The notes: generated by a model from the sequence alone, not told the origin. A stretch of DNA of 19,903 nucleotides from an uncultured Cloacibacillus sp. (GCA_900545755.1 URAG01000040.1:1-19903); one strand, 5' to 3'. Counted from the first letter of the stretch, positions 1 to 7,043 are shown. Program-made: numbers and translations.

Positions 1-357
1 GGCTTCGGGCTCGGAAGCCATGCGCTCGACCTCGCGTCGCCGCACACCTCGCTCGAGATAGAATGCGCGAAGGTGCCGCTGCTTCCAGGCATAGAGGATA
101 TGGCCAACATGGGGCTTATCCCAGCCGGCTCCTATGAAAACAAGAAATATATCGGAGACAGAGTCGTAAACCAGTCCCCCCTCGGGCGCTTTGCTGAGGA
201 CATAGCCTTCGACCCGCAGACCTCCGGCGGGCTGCTCATCGCTGCGCCGCGCGAAGCCTGCGAAGAGATGCTCCCAATACTGCGCGCGAACGGTTTCGAA
301 CATTCCGCGATTATCGGGCAGTTTATTGCTGGAGACGAAAATCTTTATCTGAAATAA
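1..357 (+). CDS. selD: Selenide, water dikinase (SelD), C-terminal part, truncated by window start
   Basis: SelD makes selenophosphate from selenide and ATP, the selenium donor for selenocysteine and selenouridine. The frame is open from base 1, giving about 118 residues of a family that is usually near 340-350. It begins at GFGLGSHALDLA, which matches the conserved TGFGLLGHA region. The family signature DPQTSGGLLIA follows, then a short C-terminal tail ending DENLYLK and a TAA stop. The 5' two thirds, including the catalytic N-terminal Cys/Sec and Lys, lie outside the window. A hairpin terminator follows at once, so selD is the last gene of its transcript. Its presence implies selenium use in this organism. 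The family call rests on the two motifs and is strong; nothing can be said about the N-terminal residue. Confidence 0.93.
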   Translation, partial: GFGLGSHALDLASPHTSLEIECAKVPLLPGIEDMANMGLIPAGSYENKKYIGDRVVNQSPLGRFAEDIAFDPQTSGGLLIAAPREACEEMLPILRANGFEHSAIIGQFIAGDENLYLK

Positions 358-373
358 AAAACCGGCAGCATGA

Positions 374-404
374 AAAAGCGGGCCTTTGTCTAAGGGCCCG
401 CTTT
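374..404. terminator. Bidirectional Rho-independent terminator between selD and the small membrane gene
   Basis: AAGCGGGCC and GGCCCGCTT form a perfect 9-bp stem with a loop of about 10 nt. The minus-strand side is followed by TTTTTC, a better T-tract than the plus-strand side (TTTATTG). It can end both selD (+) and the minus-strand gene at 438-614. Confidence 0.85.
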
Positions 405-437
405 ATTGTATCCGCATGACTAATTTGTGAAGCTCAG

Positions 438-614
438 CTAGAATGCTACAGCCACGGCGAGTATGACGATCATCGGAACGGCTATTTTCGCGCAGAGCGC
501 CGCGGCTTTGCCGAAATCTTTGCCGAATACCATGCTGCGCGTCATGCCGCTCACTTTCATGCCATCGCTGGCGGCTTCCTGCGGATTTATTATCGCATTT
601 CTTACTTCGTTCAT
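438..614 (-). CDS. Small hypothetical protein with a C-terminal membrane segment (58 aa)
   Basis: I do not recognise this protein. The chosen ATG at 614 is preceded by AGAGGTG about 8 nt upstream, a good ribosome binding site. The same frame opens further upstream to 662 but without such a site. The product begins MNEVRNAIINPQEAASDG. A polar N-terminal half of about 35 residues is followed by a strongly hydrophobic segment (about residues 37-58, rich in Ala, Val and Ile) that runs to the very C terminus, as in a tail-anchored protein. No signal peptide or metal motif is visible. A terminator lies directly downstream and an imperfect hairpin (680-719) lies upstream. An alternative is a chance frame, but the binding site, terminator and clean hydrophobic block favour a real gene. 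Confidence 0.55.
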   Translation of the reverse strand: MNEVRNAIINPQEAASDGMKVSGMTRSMVFGKDFGKAAALCAKIAVPMIVILAVAVAF

Positions 615-679
615 TGCTGTACACCTCTTTTTCAAGATCAGCGCCCATTTATCGGGCGGCACATATTATTGCAGAGGAC

Positions 680-719
680 ACGCCCGTGCGCTATCCCCGC
701 GTCATAGCGTCTGGGCCGT
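680..719. other. Imperfect hairpin in the intergenic region upstream of the small gene
   Basis: CGCTAT (689-694) pairs with ATAGCG (704-709) across a 9-nt loop. An outer GCCC/GGGC stem (682-685 with 713-716) is separated from it by a 3x3 internal loop. Read on the minus strand it would sit about 65 nt upstream of the ATG at 614, in a possible 5' leader. Read on the plus strand it is followed by CGTTTT but has no gene to terminate. Function unknown. Confidence 0.4.
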
Positions 720-781
720 TTTACTTTAATAACTAACTTTTATAGAATGCTTGGCTTTAATTATTATGGCGTTCAAAAGCC

Positions 782-794
782 TTTCTGATATAAT
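782..794 (+). promoter_or_regulatory. Extended -10 promoter of the first Lrp/AsnC gene
   Basis: TGATATAAT (786-794) is a perfect TATAAT preceded by TGn, the extended -10 form that can work without a good -35. No convincing -35 hexamer lies 16-18 bp upstream. The start codon is about 32 nt downstream, giving a short leader that contains the ribosome binding site AGGCGGGGG. Confidence 0.7.
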
Positions 795-826
795 CAAGGC
801 AGTGCTTTGTAAAAGGCGGGGGCTTA

Positions 827-1300
827 ATGGATAAAGACGGAATAACTCTCGACAATACAGACCGGCAGATACTTTCGATTCTACAAAAAAACGCTAGGAC
901 GGCCTTCACAGAGATTGGCCGCGCAGTCGGACTCACCTCTCCGGCTGTCAAGGAGCGCGTCGTACGCATGGAGCAGGCCGGGCTCATCAAATCATACCGG
1001 GCCGACATAGACTATTCAATGCTCGGACGCCAGATCCGCGCGATGGTTATGCTGAAAGTCAAGAATTACGAAAGGCTCTTCGAAAGGCAAAGGCACGGCG
1101 CGCCGTATGCTTTGGCGTTGAAGGACATAAATGGCGTAGTCCGCGCGTGGGACGTTACTGGAGACGTCGAGTGCATAGCAGACGTAGCGGTACCGACGAT
1201 GAAGGAGCTCGACGCCGTGCTCGTACAGTTCGGTGCGCTCGGCTTCGCTACGACGACGTATATCGTGCTCAGCGAGACAGGCGAGCTGCCGGTAACGTAG
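827..1300 (+). CDS. Lrp/AsnC family transcriptional regulator (paralog 1)
   Basis: This is a 157-aa DNA-binding regulator of the leucine-responsive/asparagine regulator family, whose members usually sense amino acids as dimers to octamers. The N-terminal winged helix-turn-helix is clear: LDNTDRQILSILQKNAR, then FTEIGRAVGLTSPAVKERV (about 27-45) and AGLIKSYRADID. The C-terminal RAM ligand domain carries VRAWDVTGDVECIADVA (about 105-121), MKELDAVLVQFG and TTTYIVLSETGE. Length is normal for the family. ATG at 827 follows an AGGCGGGGG site. The gene stands alone with its own promoter and a terminator at 1350-1384. It is strikingly similar to the next gene, so the pair probably arose by duplication. 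The effector and targets cannot be read from the sequence; the family often controls amino-acid use. Confidence 0.92.
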   Translation: MDKDGITLDNTDRQILSILQKNARTAFTEIGRAVGLTSPAVKERVVRMEQAGLIKSYRADIDYSMLGRQIRAMVMLKVKNYERLFERQRHGAPYALALKDINGVVRAWDVTGDVECIADVAVPTMKELDAVLVQFGALGFATTTYIVLSETGELPVT

Positions 1301-1349
1301 TAGGCGGCTACTGCTATGAATTTTACTGACTTATAGTAGGGAATAAATC

Positions 1350-1384
1350 ACGGGCGCGGAGTCACCACACGCCCGTCGATTTTT
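1350..1384 (+). terminator. Rho-independent terminator of Lrp/AsnC paralog 1
   Basis: ACGGGCG (1350-1356) pairs with CGCCCGT (1370-1376) across a 13-nt loop. ATTTTT follows 2 nt later. Confidence 0.75.
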
Positions 1385-1615
1385 GCCGCCGCCGGTGCAT
1401 GACGGCGGGAGTTTGAGGTGTGCCATGGAGCCGTCGCGTTCCCCTAAAACGTTCCGCCCAAGGCGGATGTAAATATATCAAATAATTATTTTGCACGCCA
1501 CACCGAGACGAAAGCTTAATGTCCACATTTACAACAAAATTAAATTAAATACGCCGTGCCGCTTTAATTCTTTTTCACTGGCTGCCCCGCCCAGTGCTTC
1601 CGCCATGATACAACT
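1385..1615. other. Gene-free stretch between the two Lrp genes, with dyads
   Basis: No open frame with a start and ribosome binding site is visible here. The stretch holds a CCGCCG/CGGCGG hairpin (1389-1408), a TCCGCC-CAA-GGCGGA palindrome (1453-1467), an AT-rich segment (about 1470-1560), and CACTGG/CCAGTG arms (1576-1581 and 1591-1596) next to the promoter of the second regulator. Confidence 0.5.
1576..1596. promoter_or_regulatory. Candidate operator dyad upstream of Lrp/AsnC paralog 2
   Basis: CACTGG and CCAGTG are exact inverted arms with a 9-nt spacer, ending 23 bp before the TATAAT box. The position, abutting the -35 region, suits an autoregulatory site. This is inferred from geometry only. 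Confidence 0.3.
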
Positions 1616-1616
1616 C

Positions 1617-1625
1617 TGATATAAT
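1617..1625 (+). promoter_or_regulatory. Extended -10 promoter of Lrp/AsnC paralog 2
   Basis: TGATATAAT is identical to the element in front of paralog 1, with the same CTCTGATATAATC-like surroundings. The -35 region (CTTCCG or TTCCGC) is weak. The GTG start is about 41 nt downstream. Confidence 0.7.
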
Positions 1626-1665
1626 CAGATATATGTTATTTTTCCTGCGAAAGGCGGGCGGTGCG

Positions 1666-2151
1666 GTGGACGGCAGAAGCATACAGCTAGATGAAACGGA
1701 CTGGCGCATAATACGGGCGCTCTCGAAAAACGCAAGGGCGACATTCACTGAGATAGGACACGCCGTCGGACTCACTTCCCCTGCCGCGCGCGATCGCGTC
1801 AGGCGCATGGAAGATGCCGGGCTGATAGAAGGCTATCGCCCCGTGTTCAACTACTCCGCTATGGGCCTCGGCATTAAGGCGTTGATCATTATGAAAACCA
1901 AGAGCGATTCGCGCGTCGCGGAAAAACACTACTTCCGGCTTTTGCCGGCCGTTCGCGAGCTCGAAGGGATCGTCCGCGCATGGGACGTGACCGGCGATGT
2001 GGTCTGTATCGCCGAGGCGGCCGCTCCGTCTATGAAAGAGCTCGAAGAACTTCTCGACAAGCTGCACCATCTCGAGCTCTACACGACGACCTATATAGTT
2101 TTTGAGGACACCGGCGAGCTCCCGACTTTTCCGGCCAGCGCTGCGAAGTAA
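1666..2151 (+). CDS. Lrp/AsnC family transcriptional regulator (paralog 2)
   Basis: This 161-aa regulator has the same layout as its neighbour: helix-turn-helix around FTEIGHAVGLTSPAARDRV (about 28-46) and a RAM domain with VRAWDVTGDVVCIAEAA (about 103-119), MKELEELLDKL and TTTYIVFEDTGELP. I chose the GTG at 1666 over the ATG at 1633. It aligns with the start of paralog 1 (VDGRSIQLDE versus MDKDGITLDN), and it follows GAAAGGCGGGCGG, the counterpart of that gene's AAAAGGCGGGGG site. The ATG at 1633 would add 11 residues lying over this site. The gene is monocistronic and ends at a strong terminator shared with the convergent permease gene. The effector is unknown. Confidence 0.9.
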   Translation: MDGRSIQLDETDWRIIRALSKNARATFTEIGHAVGLTSPAARDRVRRMEDAGLIEGYRPVFNYSAMGLGIKALIIMKTKSDSRVAEKHYFRLLPAVRELEGIVRAWDVTGDVVCIAEAAAPSMKELEELLDKLHHLELYTTTYIVFEDTGELPTFPASAAK

Positions 2152-2184
2152 AGTCAGCCTGGCAAAGCGGCTGCAAATATACAA

Positions 2185-2223
2185 AAAGCGGCGGCTTTCC
2201 GTTTCTCCGGAGAGCCGCTGCTT
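2185..2223. terminator. Bidirectional terminator between Lrp paralog 2 and the lptF/G-like gene
   Basis: A stem of about 12 bp, AAAGCGGCGGCT with AGCCGCTGCTTT and one mismatch, encloses a smaller CCG...CGG stem. Both flanks are T-rich in the outgoing direction (TTTCTTTAT on plus, TTTTTGTATATTT on minus). It closes both convergent transcripts. Confidence 0.85.
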
Positions 2224-2241
2224 TCTTTATGGATTCCCGCC

Positions 2242-3357
2242 TCAGCCGAGCCTATTGGCCCTCAGGCAGAAGAATATGCTTATCACAAGGAACACAATAT
2301 TCGCAACCCAGGCCGCGAGGAGCGGCGGAAGCGATCCGCTTTCACCAAGAGCGCGCCCAAAGGACATTATTACGTAGTAGACGAAGATTATTATTACGCT
2401 GAATCCGAGGCCTACGCTCGAACTCGAACGCTGCGGCCTACTGCCAAGCGCCGCGCCTAGGATGCCGAAGATAAGGCAGGCCCATGGCACCGCAAGACGC
2501 AGATGGAAAGCCATCCAGAGGTCTCCAGCTTCCGCGCCTGTATTGCCGCGTATTTCTATCGCGCGCAGCAGCTCTGGGATGGTCATTTCGTCCGGTTTTT
2601 TGTCCTTCGCGGAAATTTCGTCCGGAGACATGTTGAGCATAAGCGCCTGACGGTTGAACTTAAAGAGCAGGCCGACTTCCTTCGTATCTTTTATCTCGTA
2701 TACCGCGCCGTCAGTCAGCCACCAGCTTCCGGAGACCCACTCCCCGCTCTTTGCAGCTATGACGCGAGCAAGGCGGCCTCCTTCGAATTCCTCGACGACG
2801 ACGTTCTCCATTTGTTTCGTCTTATTGTTCATCTTGTCTATGTAGATGACTCGCGCGACAGATCCTCCGCCCTCCTCTTTGAGGAAGACCTTCGCTTTGA
2901 AGACCGGCGCCGACTCGTGGAGCACCTCATACTTCATGACGTTCGCCGCAGCGCGTTCGCTCATCGGAACGATGCTCTCGTTTATGACAAGAGCGCAAAT
3001 CGATATGACGAAGGCCGCCAAGACGACTGGGCGCACGATGCGCTGAAAGGACAAGCCCGCGGACTTGAGCGCGACTATCTCCGAGTTAGCCGAGAGCTTT
3101 CCAAAGCCGAGCAGCGCGGCGAGCAGGCAGCTCATCGGTATCGTGAATACAACAAGACGCGGCATATAATAAATAAAGAGCCTTATTACTATGCCTATTG
3201 AAACGCCCTGTTGTATTATGAGTTCAGCCATCTGGAAGAGCAGGCCTCCAGCGACGAGTATTATCGTAAAGGCGACGAGGCCGAAGAAAAACGGCGCTTT
3301 GAGCTCGTTAAGTATGAAACGGTCAAGAGCCCTTATCTTAAACGATGATATATTCAA
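2242..3357 (-). CDS. LptF/LptG family LPS export permease
   Basis: YjgP/YjgQ-family inner-membrane subunit of the Lpt ABC transporter, which extracts LPS from the inner membrane and passes it to the periplasmic bridge. The protein has the family layout: ALDRFILNELKAPFFFG, N-terminal membrane helices, a periplasmic beta-jellyroll in the middle (about residues 140-260), and C-terminal helices containing FHLRLAVPWACLIFGILGA and the end FCLRANRLG. I place the start at the TTG at 3357. It overlaps the kdsC stop (TTGA) and follows GGAGA 9 nt upstream, giving 371 aa. An upstream alternative at 3402 lies inside kdsC and adds a charged, non-family extension. This is the last gene of the envelope cluster. 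No second permease, lptA, lptB or lptC is present, and LptF versus LptG cannot be settled from sequence reading. Confidence 0.88.
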   Translation of the reverse strand: MNISSFKIRALDRFILNELKAPFFFGLVAFTIILVAGGLLFQMAELIIQQGVSIGIVIRLFIYYMPRLVVFTIPMSCLLAALLGFGKLSANSEIVALKSAGLSFQRIVRPVVLAAFVISICALVINESIVPMSERAAANVMKYEVLHESAPVFKAKVFLKEEGGGSVARVIYIDKMNNKTKQMENVVVEEFEGGRLARVIAAKSGEWVSGSWWLTDGAVYEIKDTKEVGLLFKFNRQALMLNMSPDEISAKDKKPDEMTIPELLRAIEIRGNTGAEAGDLWMAFHLRLAVPWACLIFGILGAALGSRPQRSSSSVGLGFSVIIIFVYYVIMSFGRALGESGSLPPLLAAWVANIVFLVISIFFCLRANRLG

Positions 3358-3833
3358 CAGATATTCTCTCCGTCGTTGATTCTTATTATCATGTCGGCGC
3401 ATTCGCGTATCGCGCCGCGCCCGCCTGCGCTGCGCGTAACGTATCGGGCCGCTTCGAGAACCTCGGGGCGCGCGTTCGCAACGGCTATGCCGAGGCCAGC
3501 CCAGCGTATGCAGCCGAGATCAGGCAGGTCGTCGCCGGCGTAGGCTGTCTCTTCCGCGCCCACACCGAACTCTGCGGCGATTTTCTCTAGCTCCGGCAAT
3601 TTTTCTTTAATGCCGTTGACGCAGCGCGTTATATTCAAATCTTCAGCGCGCCGCAGCGTCGGCGCGGAGAAACGCCCGCTTATAAAAACAACCTTGACGC
3701 CCTTCTTCAGGAGCAAGGCTATACCCTGCCCGTCCTGCACGTCGAAGCGCTTCATTTCGCCGCCTGCGCCGTCCATGTAAATACCGCCGTCGGTCAAAGT
3801 GCCGTCGACGTCCATCGCAAACAGTTTGATCAA
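3354..3833 (-). CDS. kdsC: 3-deoxy-D-manno-octulosonate 8-phosphate phosphatase (KdsC-type HAD)
   Basis: A 159-aa HAD-superfamily phosphatase of the capless KdsC type, which dephosphorylates Kdo-8-phosphate in the cytoplasm on the way to CMP-Kdo for the LPS inner core. Visible motifs are MDVDGTLTDGGIY (nucleophile Asp8 and Asp10), FDVQDGQGI (about 30-38), ISGRFSA (about 51-57), GDDLPD (100-105) and the KdsC-like SAGGRGAIRE (135-144). Its length matches the family, usually 160-190 aa. The gene starts one base after the lpxA stop and shares four bases with the permease gene downstream, so it is tightly coupled to lipid A and export genes. HAD relatives with other sugar substrates exist, but the motif set and the LPS context favour KdsC. 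Confidence 0.9.
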   Translation of the reverse strand: MIKLFAMDVDGTLTDGGIYMDGAGGEMKRFDVQDGQGIALLLKKGVKVVFISGRFSAPTLRRAEDLNITRCVNGIKEKLPELEKIAAEFGVGAEETAYAGDDLPDLGCIRWAGLGIAVANARPEVLEAARYVTRSAGGRGAIRECADMIIRINDGENIC

Positions 3834-3834
3834 G

Positions 3835-4647
3835 CTATTCCTCCGCCTTGCGTTCCCAGTCGTGCGTCACGCGCGGTGTAAAGCCCCTCGTGCTTTCAGC
3901 GGCGAAGTCGAGTATCATCTTCGCCTCAGCGTCGCACGGGTACTTCTCAGCAATCTGTTTTAGCGCCTCTTTAGTCGGAAGCGACGAATTATATATTAGC
4001 TTGTACATTTCGCGTATCTTGCGGCGCGTTGCGGACTCGAAGCCGCGGCGGCGCAGACCGACCTTGTTGATGTCGAATACGCGGAGCGGTATCCCAGCCG
4101 CTAGGCAGTATGGAGGCACGTCCTGCGTTATGCGCGAAAGACCGCCTATCATGCAATAGGAACCTATATGTGTGAATTGATGAAATCCGGTCATTCCGCC
4201 GATCACTACGAAGTCGCCAACGACCACGTGCCCGGAGATGCCGGACTTGTTCGCTATCGTGCAGTCGTGGCCTACACGGACATTGTGAGCTAGGTGGACG
4301 TTCTCCATGATGAAGCAGCCGCCTCCGACCTTCGTCACATTGCCCTCGCCGGTGGCGCGGTTGATCGTAACGAACTCGCGGCAGACGACCCTGTCGCCGA
4401 GGATAGCCCACGTCTCTTCCCCACGGTAGCTGAGATCTTGAGGCAGCCCGCCGATTACGGCGTGCTCGTGGATCACGCATCCCGCCCCCATCTTAGTATA
4501 ATCGCAGACACGCGCGAAAGCCCGCAGCTCAGTACCGTCGCCTATCTCGACCTTCGGATCGACGATGCAGTACGGGCCTATCTTTACATTCTCACCTAGC
4601 TTAGCCTCTTTTGCGACTATCGCAGTAGCATGTATTTGAACGCTCAT
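3835..4647 (-). CDS. lpxA: UDP-N-acetylglucosamine acyltransferase (LpxA)
   Basis: First enzyme of lipid A synthesis: it moves an R-3-hydroxyacyl chain from ACP to the 3-OH of UDP-GlcNAc. The 270-aa protein shows the left-handed beta-helix hexapeptide pattern from the start (IHATAIVAKEAKLGENVKIG) to about residue 190. The helical C-terminal domain follows. The catalytic histidine lies in MENVHLAHNVRVGHDC, where His121 aligns with E. coli His125. The family segment IGGLPQDLSYRGEE (about 65-78) and the GLRRRGF motif (about 198-204) are present. The ATG shares four bases (ATGA) with the fabZ stop. The acyl-chain ruler residues cannot be interpreted by eye. Confidence 0.96.
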   Translation of the reverse strand: MSVQIHATAIVAKEAKLGENVKIGPYCIVDPKVEIGDGTELRAFARVCDYTKMGAGCVIHEHAVIGGLPQDLSYRGEETWAILGDRVVCREFVTINRATGEGNVTKVGGGCFIMENVHLAHNVRVGHDCTIANKSGISGHVVVGDFVVIGGMTGFHQFTHIGSYCMIGGLSRITQDVPPYCLAAGIPLRVFDINKVGLRRRGFESATRRKIREMYKLIYNSSLPTKEALKQIAEKYPCDAEAKMILDFAAESTRGFTPRVTHDWERKAEE

Positions 4648-5120
4648 TTCTTGTCTTCCGCCTCTAACGTAAGGCCCGAAGCGATATGAAAGCCCATCTC
4701 AGCCTGCGCGACTATCTCGCCGTCTACCGTAGCGACAAACTCAAATTTTCCCATGCTGCCGCGGCGTCTTTTCAGCCTTGCCGTTGTGCGTAGCTGATCG
4801 CCAGGTTTGACTGGCTTGCGGAACTTTGCGTTGTCTACAGAAGTAAGATATACCAGCTTGCGCTCGCCCGTCTGGAATTCCTTCTGCATTTTCATGAGAA
4901 CGGCGCCGACCTGCCCCATCGCTTCAAGGATGAGCACGCCGGGCATGACGGGCTCGTCAGGGAAATGTCCCTGGAAGAAAGGCTCGTTGAATGTGACGTT
5001 CTTGTAGCCCGTCACCTCTTTCACCGTATCGGTGTCGATGACCTCCTCGATCCTGTCAACAAGCAGAAACGGGTATCTATGCGGAAGCAGCCCCATTATC
5101 TCGTTGATATTAATTTGCAT
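4644..5120 (-). CDS. fabZ: 3-hydroxyacyl-[acyl-carrier-protein] dehydratase (FabZ)
   Basis: FabZ dehydrates 3-hydroxyacyl-ACP in fatty-acid elongation and competes with LpxA and LpxD for the same substrate, which explains its usual place among lpx genes. The start is the ATG at 5120, preceded by GGGAGG about 9 nt upstream, giving 158 aa. The same frame is open to 5231, but that extension covers the end of lpxC and has no family similarity. The single hotdog fold shows LLPHRYPFLLVDRI (11-24), FFQGHFPDEPVMPGVLILEA (48-67) with catalytic His52 and Glu66, and FRKPVKPGDQL. Its stop overlaps the lpxA ATG. Confidence 0.96.
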   Translation of the reverse strand: MQININEIMGLLPHRYPFLLVDRIEEVIDTDTVKEVTGYKNVTFNEPFFQGHFPDEPVMPGVLILEAMGQVGAVLMKMQKEFQTGERKLVYLTSVDNAKFRKPVKPGDQLRTTARLKRRRGSMGKFEFVATVDGEIVAQAEMGFHIASGLTLEAEDKK

Positions 5121-5166
5121 GAAAAATCTTCCTCCCTGGCGGTGCTGCGACAACGCCTGAAAAAAT

Positions 5167-5991
5167 TTATAATGGAAAAACCGTCCGTATCCTTCTCGCG
5201 AGCTTGCCGTGAATACTATGGCCTGCAGCAATCGCTACGTAATGCGCCGTCGGTATCGATCCGGCGAGCGTTAAATCGCCGAGCAGGTCTATCACCTTAT
5301 GCGTAACACACTCGAGCGGGAAACGCAGAGAAGCGCCCCCTACAAGTCCTTCGCCGTCGAATACAAGCGCGTTGTCGAGGCTTCCACCCTTCACGAGGCC
5401 ATGCCGCCTAAGATAATCAAGCTCGAACGTTAGTCCGAACGTTCTTGCTTTAGAGATTATATTATAAAAAGTCTCGCGTGTAACATCATAAGTGACATTT
5501 TGTGTGCCGACCGGCGTGCCGGAATAATCTATAACATAGCTGACGCACAGCTTTTCCGACGGTACGGCAGCGAGGAAACGCTTTCCACCGTTCTCTTCGA
5601 GCGCGATCGGCGCGGAAAGCGATCTGCGCAGAGCTTCTCCGGGGACTTCGATAAAACCTGTTTCGTTTATCGCTTCCGCAAATGGGAATGCGCTGCCGTC
5701 CATTATCGGGACTTCCCCGCCGTCAAGCACAATTGCCACAGCTTCGAGCTCCATGCCTGCTATAGCCGCGAGCATATGCTCAGCGGTCCTTACGGCGACG
5801 CCGTTCGGAAGAGAGAAACCTGTAAGCCTCTGGTCTTCTTCTACTACGGCCTCCGCAACGTTGGACATTTCTCCTTTATTGTTTGCAAACCATATGCCGG
5901 CGCGCTCCGACGGCATTAGACGAACCGTCGCATCTGCCCCAGAATGTAGGCCGACGCCGGATATTTCTATTTCGTTTTTAAGCGTTTTCAT
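5167..5991 (-). CDS. lpxC: UDP-3-O-acyl-N-acetylglucosamine deacetylase (LpxC)
   Basis: Zinc enzyme for the committed step of lipid A synthesis, removing acetate from UDP-3-O-acyl-GlcNAc. The start chosen is the ATG at 5991, inside the end of lpxD, with AAGAGG upstream. It gives 274 aa starting MKTLKNEIEISGVGLHSG, the normal family N terminus. An in-frame TTG at 6009 would add six residues. The active site is complete: Glu71 and zinc ligand His72 in AEHMLAAIAG, His231 and Asp235 in THKVIDLLGDL, and His258 in AGHSIHGKL. The protein is shorter than the 305-aa E. coli form, mainly at the C terminus. It overlaps lpxD by 14 bases and is followed by a 46-base gap to fabZ. It is a stand-alone enzyme, not an LpxC-FabZ fusion. 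Confidence 0.96.
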   Translation of the reverse strand: MKTLKNEIEISGVGLHSGADATVRLMPSERAGIWFANNKGEMSNVAEAVVEEDQRLTGFSLPNGVAVRTAEHMLAAIAGMELEAVAIVLDGGEVPIMDGSAFPFAEAINETGFIEVPGEALRRSLSAPIALEENGGKRFLAAVPSEKLCVSYVIDYSGTPVGTQNVTYDVTRETFYNIISKARTFGLTFELDYLRRHGLVKGGSLDNALVFDGEGLVGGASLRFPLECVTHKVIDLLGDLTLAGSIPTAHYVAIAAGHSIHGKLARRIRTVFPL

Positions 5992-7021
5992 CCTCGAACC
6001 TCTTTTCAAGCGCCGCTATGCGTTTGCCGAAGTCCTTGACGCTCGACGATATATCCGGAAGCTGACGGATGGCTGCCTGAATGCGAAGCTCCTTCCTGTG
6101 ATCCTGCGCGGGAAATCCTGAGACTATCGAACCGGCCGGCACATCCGCAGTCACGCCGCCGCGACCACCTACAGTGCAACCGTCTCCGACCGATGCATGG
6201 TTTGCAGTGCCGGACTGCGCCGCCATGATGACTCTGTTCCCGATATGGCTGCTTCCAGCAATGCCGGACTGCGCTACAATTATCGTGTACGCGCCGACCT
6301 GGCAGTTGTGCCCTATCTTCACGTGGCTGTCTATCTTGGTAAACTTGCCGATATAGGTTTCTCCGAAAGTCGCCCTGTCAACAGAACTGAAAGCGCCTAT
6401 CTCTGCGCCGTCGTCAAGATGCGCGATGCCTATCTGCGGAATCTTCACCATGCCAGCCTTCGGATCGGGCAGAAAACCGAAGCCGTCGCATCCTATCACG
6501 GCGTTAGCATGCAGCACGCAGCCGTCGCCTAGGACGCTGTGGTGAAAGACCACTGCGCCTGGTTCTATCACGCACTTCCTGCCTATCGTAACATCGCAGT
6601 CAATAAAAACGTTTTCCATAATAACTGTGCCGTCTCCGACAGAAGTTCCAGCCTTTATCACGCTACCGGCTCCAACGGCCACATTTGCTCCAAGAGATAC
6701 GTCTTTATCGACAAGCGCACGCTCGGATATTGTGCGATCGCGCTCCGGCGCTTCGTCGAAAAATTTCAGCAGCGCGATAAGCCCGGTGCGCGGCTCGTCA
6801 AGCTCTACACCGCTCTGCCCCTCCTTCACCCAACCTTTTTTTGTAAAAAGCACGGGGCATCCGGAGGCAAATTTTTCAAGCTTCTTCTCCCAAAGCGGGG
6901 ATATAGCGCCTTCTTTCGGCCTTCTCGGGTCGGATATGGAGGAAATCTTAATTTCCGGGTCTCCGACCACGCGTCCGCCTGTGATTTCGGCGATCTGTGC
7001 AAGAGTTATGACTTTAGCCAT
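5978..7021 (-). CDS. lpxD: UDP-3-O-acylglucosamine N-acyltransferase (LpxD)
   Basis: LpxD adds the N-linked 3-hydroxyacyl chain to UDP-3-O-acylglucosamine, the third lipid A step. The protein has the N-terminal uridine-binding domain (ITLAQIAEITGGRVVGD, then ISSISDPRRPKEG), the hexapeptide-repeat beta-helix from about residue 100, and the helical C-terminal coil ending AALEKRFEDENA. The diagnostic IGCDGFGFLPD and KIPQIGIAHLDD segments are present. The catalytic-type His lies in VKIGHNCQVGAY. Two ATGs compete. I prefer 7021 (MAKVITL, 347 aa) because GAGG sits 10 nt upstream; the ATG at 7030 would be only 1-5 nt from the same site. Its end carries the lpxC start codon. Confidence 0.95.
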   Translation of the reverse strand: MAKVITLAQIAEITGGRVVGDPEIKISSISDPRRPKEGAISPLWEKKLEKFASGCPVLFTKKGWVKEGQSGVELDEPRTGLIALLKFFDEAPERDRTISERALVDKDVSLGANVAVGAGSVIKAGTSVGDGTVIMENVFIDCDVTIGRKCVIEPGAVVFHHSVLGDGCVLHANAVIGCDGFGFLPDPKAGMVKIPQIGIAHLDDGAEIGAFSSVDRATFGETYIGKFTKIDSHVKIGHNCQVGAYTIIVAQSGIAGSSHIGNRVIMAAQSGTANHASVGDGCTVGGRGGVTADVPAGSIVSGFPAQDHRKELRIQAAIRQLPDISSSVKDFGKRIAALEKRFEDENA

Positions 7022-7043
7022 GTCGTTCATTCCTCTCCGCGCG

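Noticed and set aside
1631..1665. ATG at 1633 as start of the second Lrp gene
   Set aside because: It would place the start only about 8 nt after the -10 element and would translate the region that serves as the ribosome binding site of the GTG at 1666.
827..2151. Possibility that the two AsnC-type proteins are siroheme decarboxylase subunits (AhbA/AhbB)
   Set aside because: No heme or siroheme genes are nearby, and each protein stands alone with its own promoter and terminator and a typical Lrp helix-turn-helix.
2503..3201. 232-codon open frame on the plus strand
   Set aside because: It lies antisense to the lptF/lptG-like gene, has no ribosome binding site and no family-like sequence. It is a shadow of GC-rich coding DNA.
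5121..5231. N-terminal extension of fabZ
   Set aside because: The frame is open, but it overlaps the end of lpxC and lacks family similarity, and the ATG at 5120 has a strong ribosome binding site.
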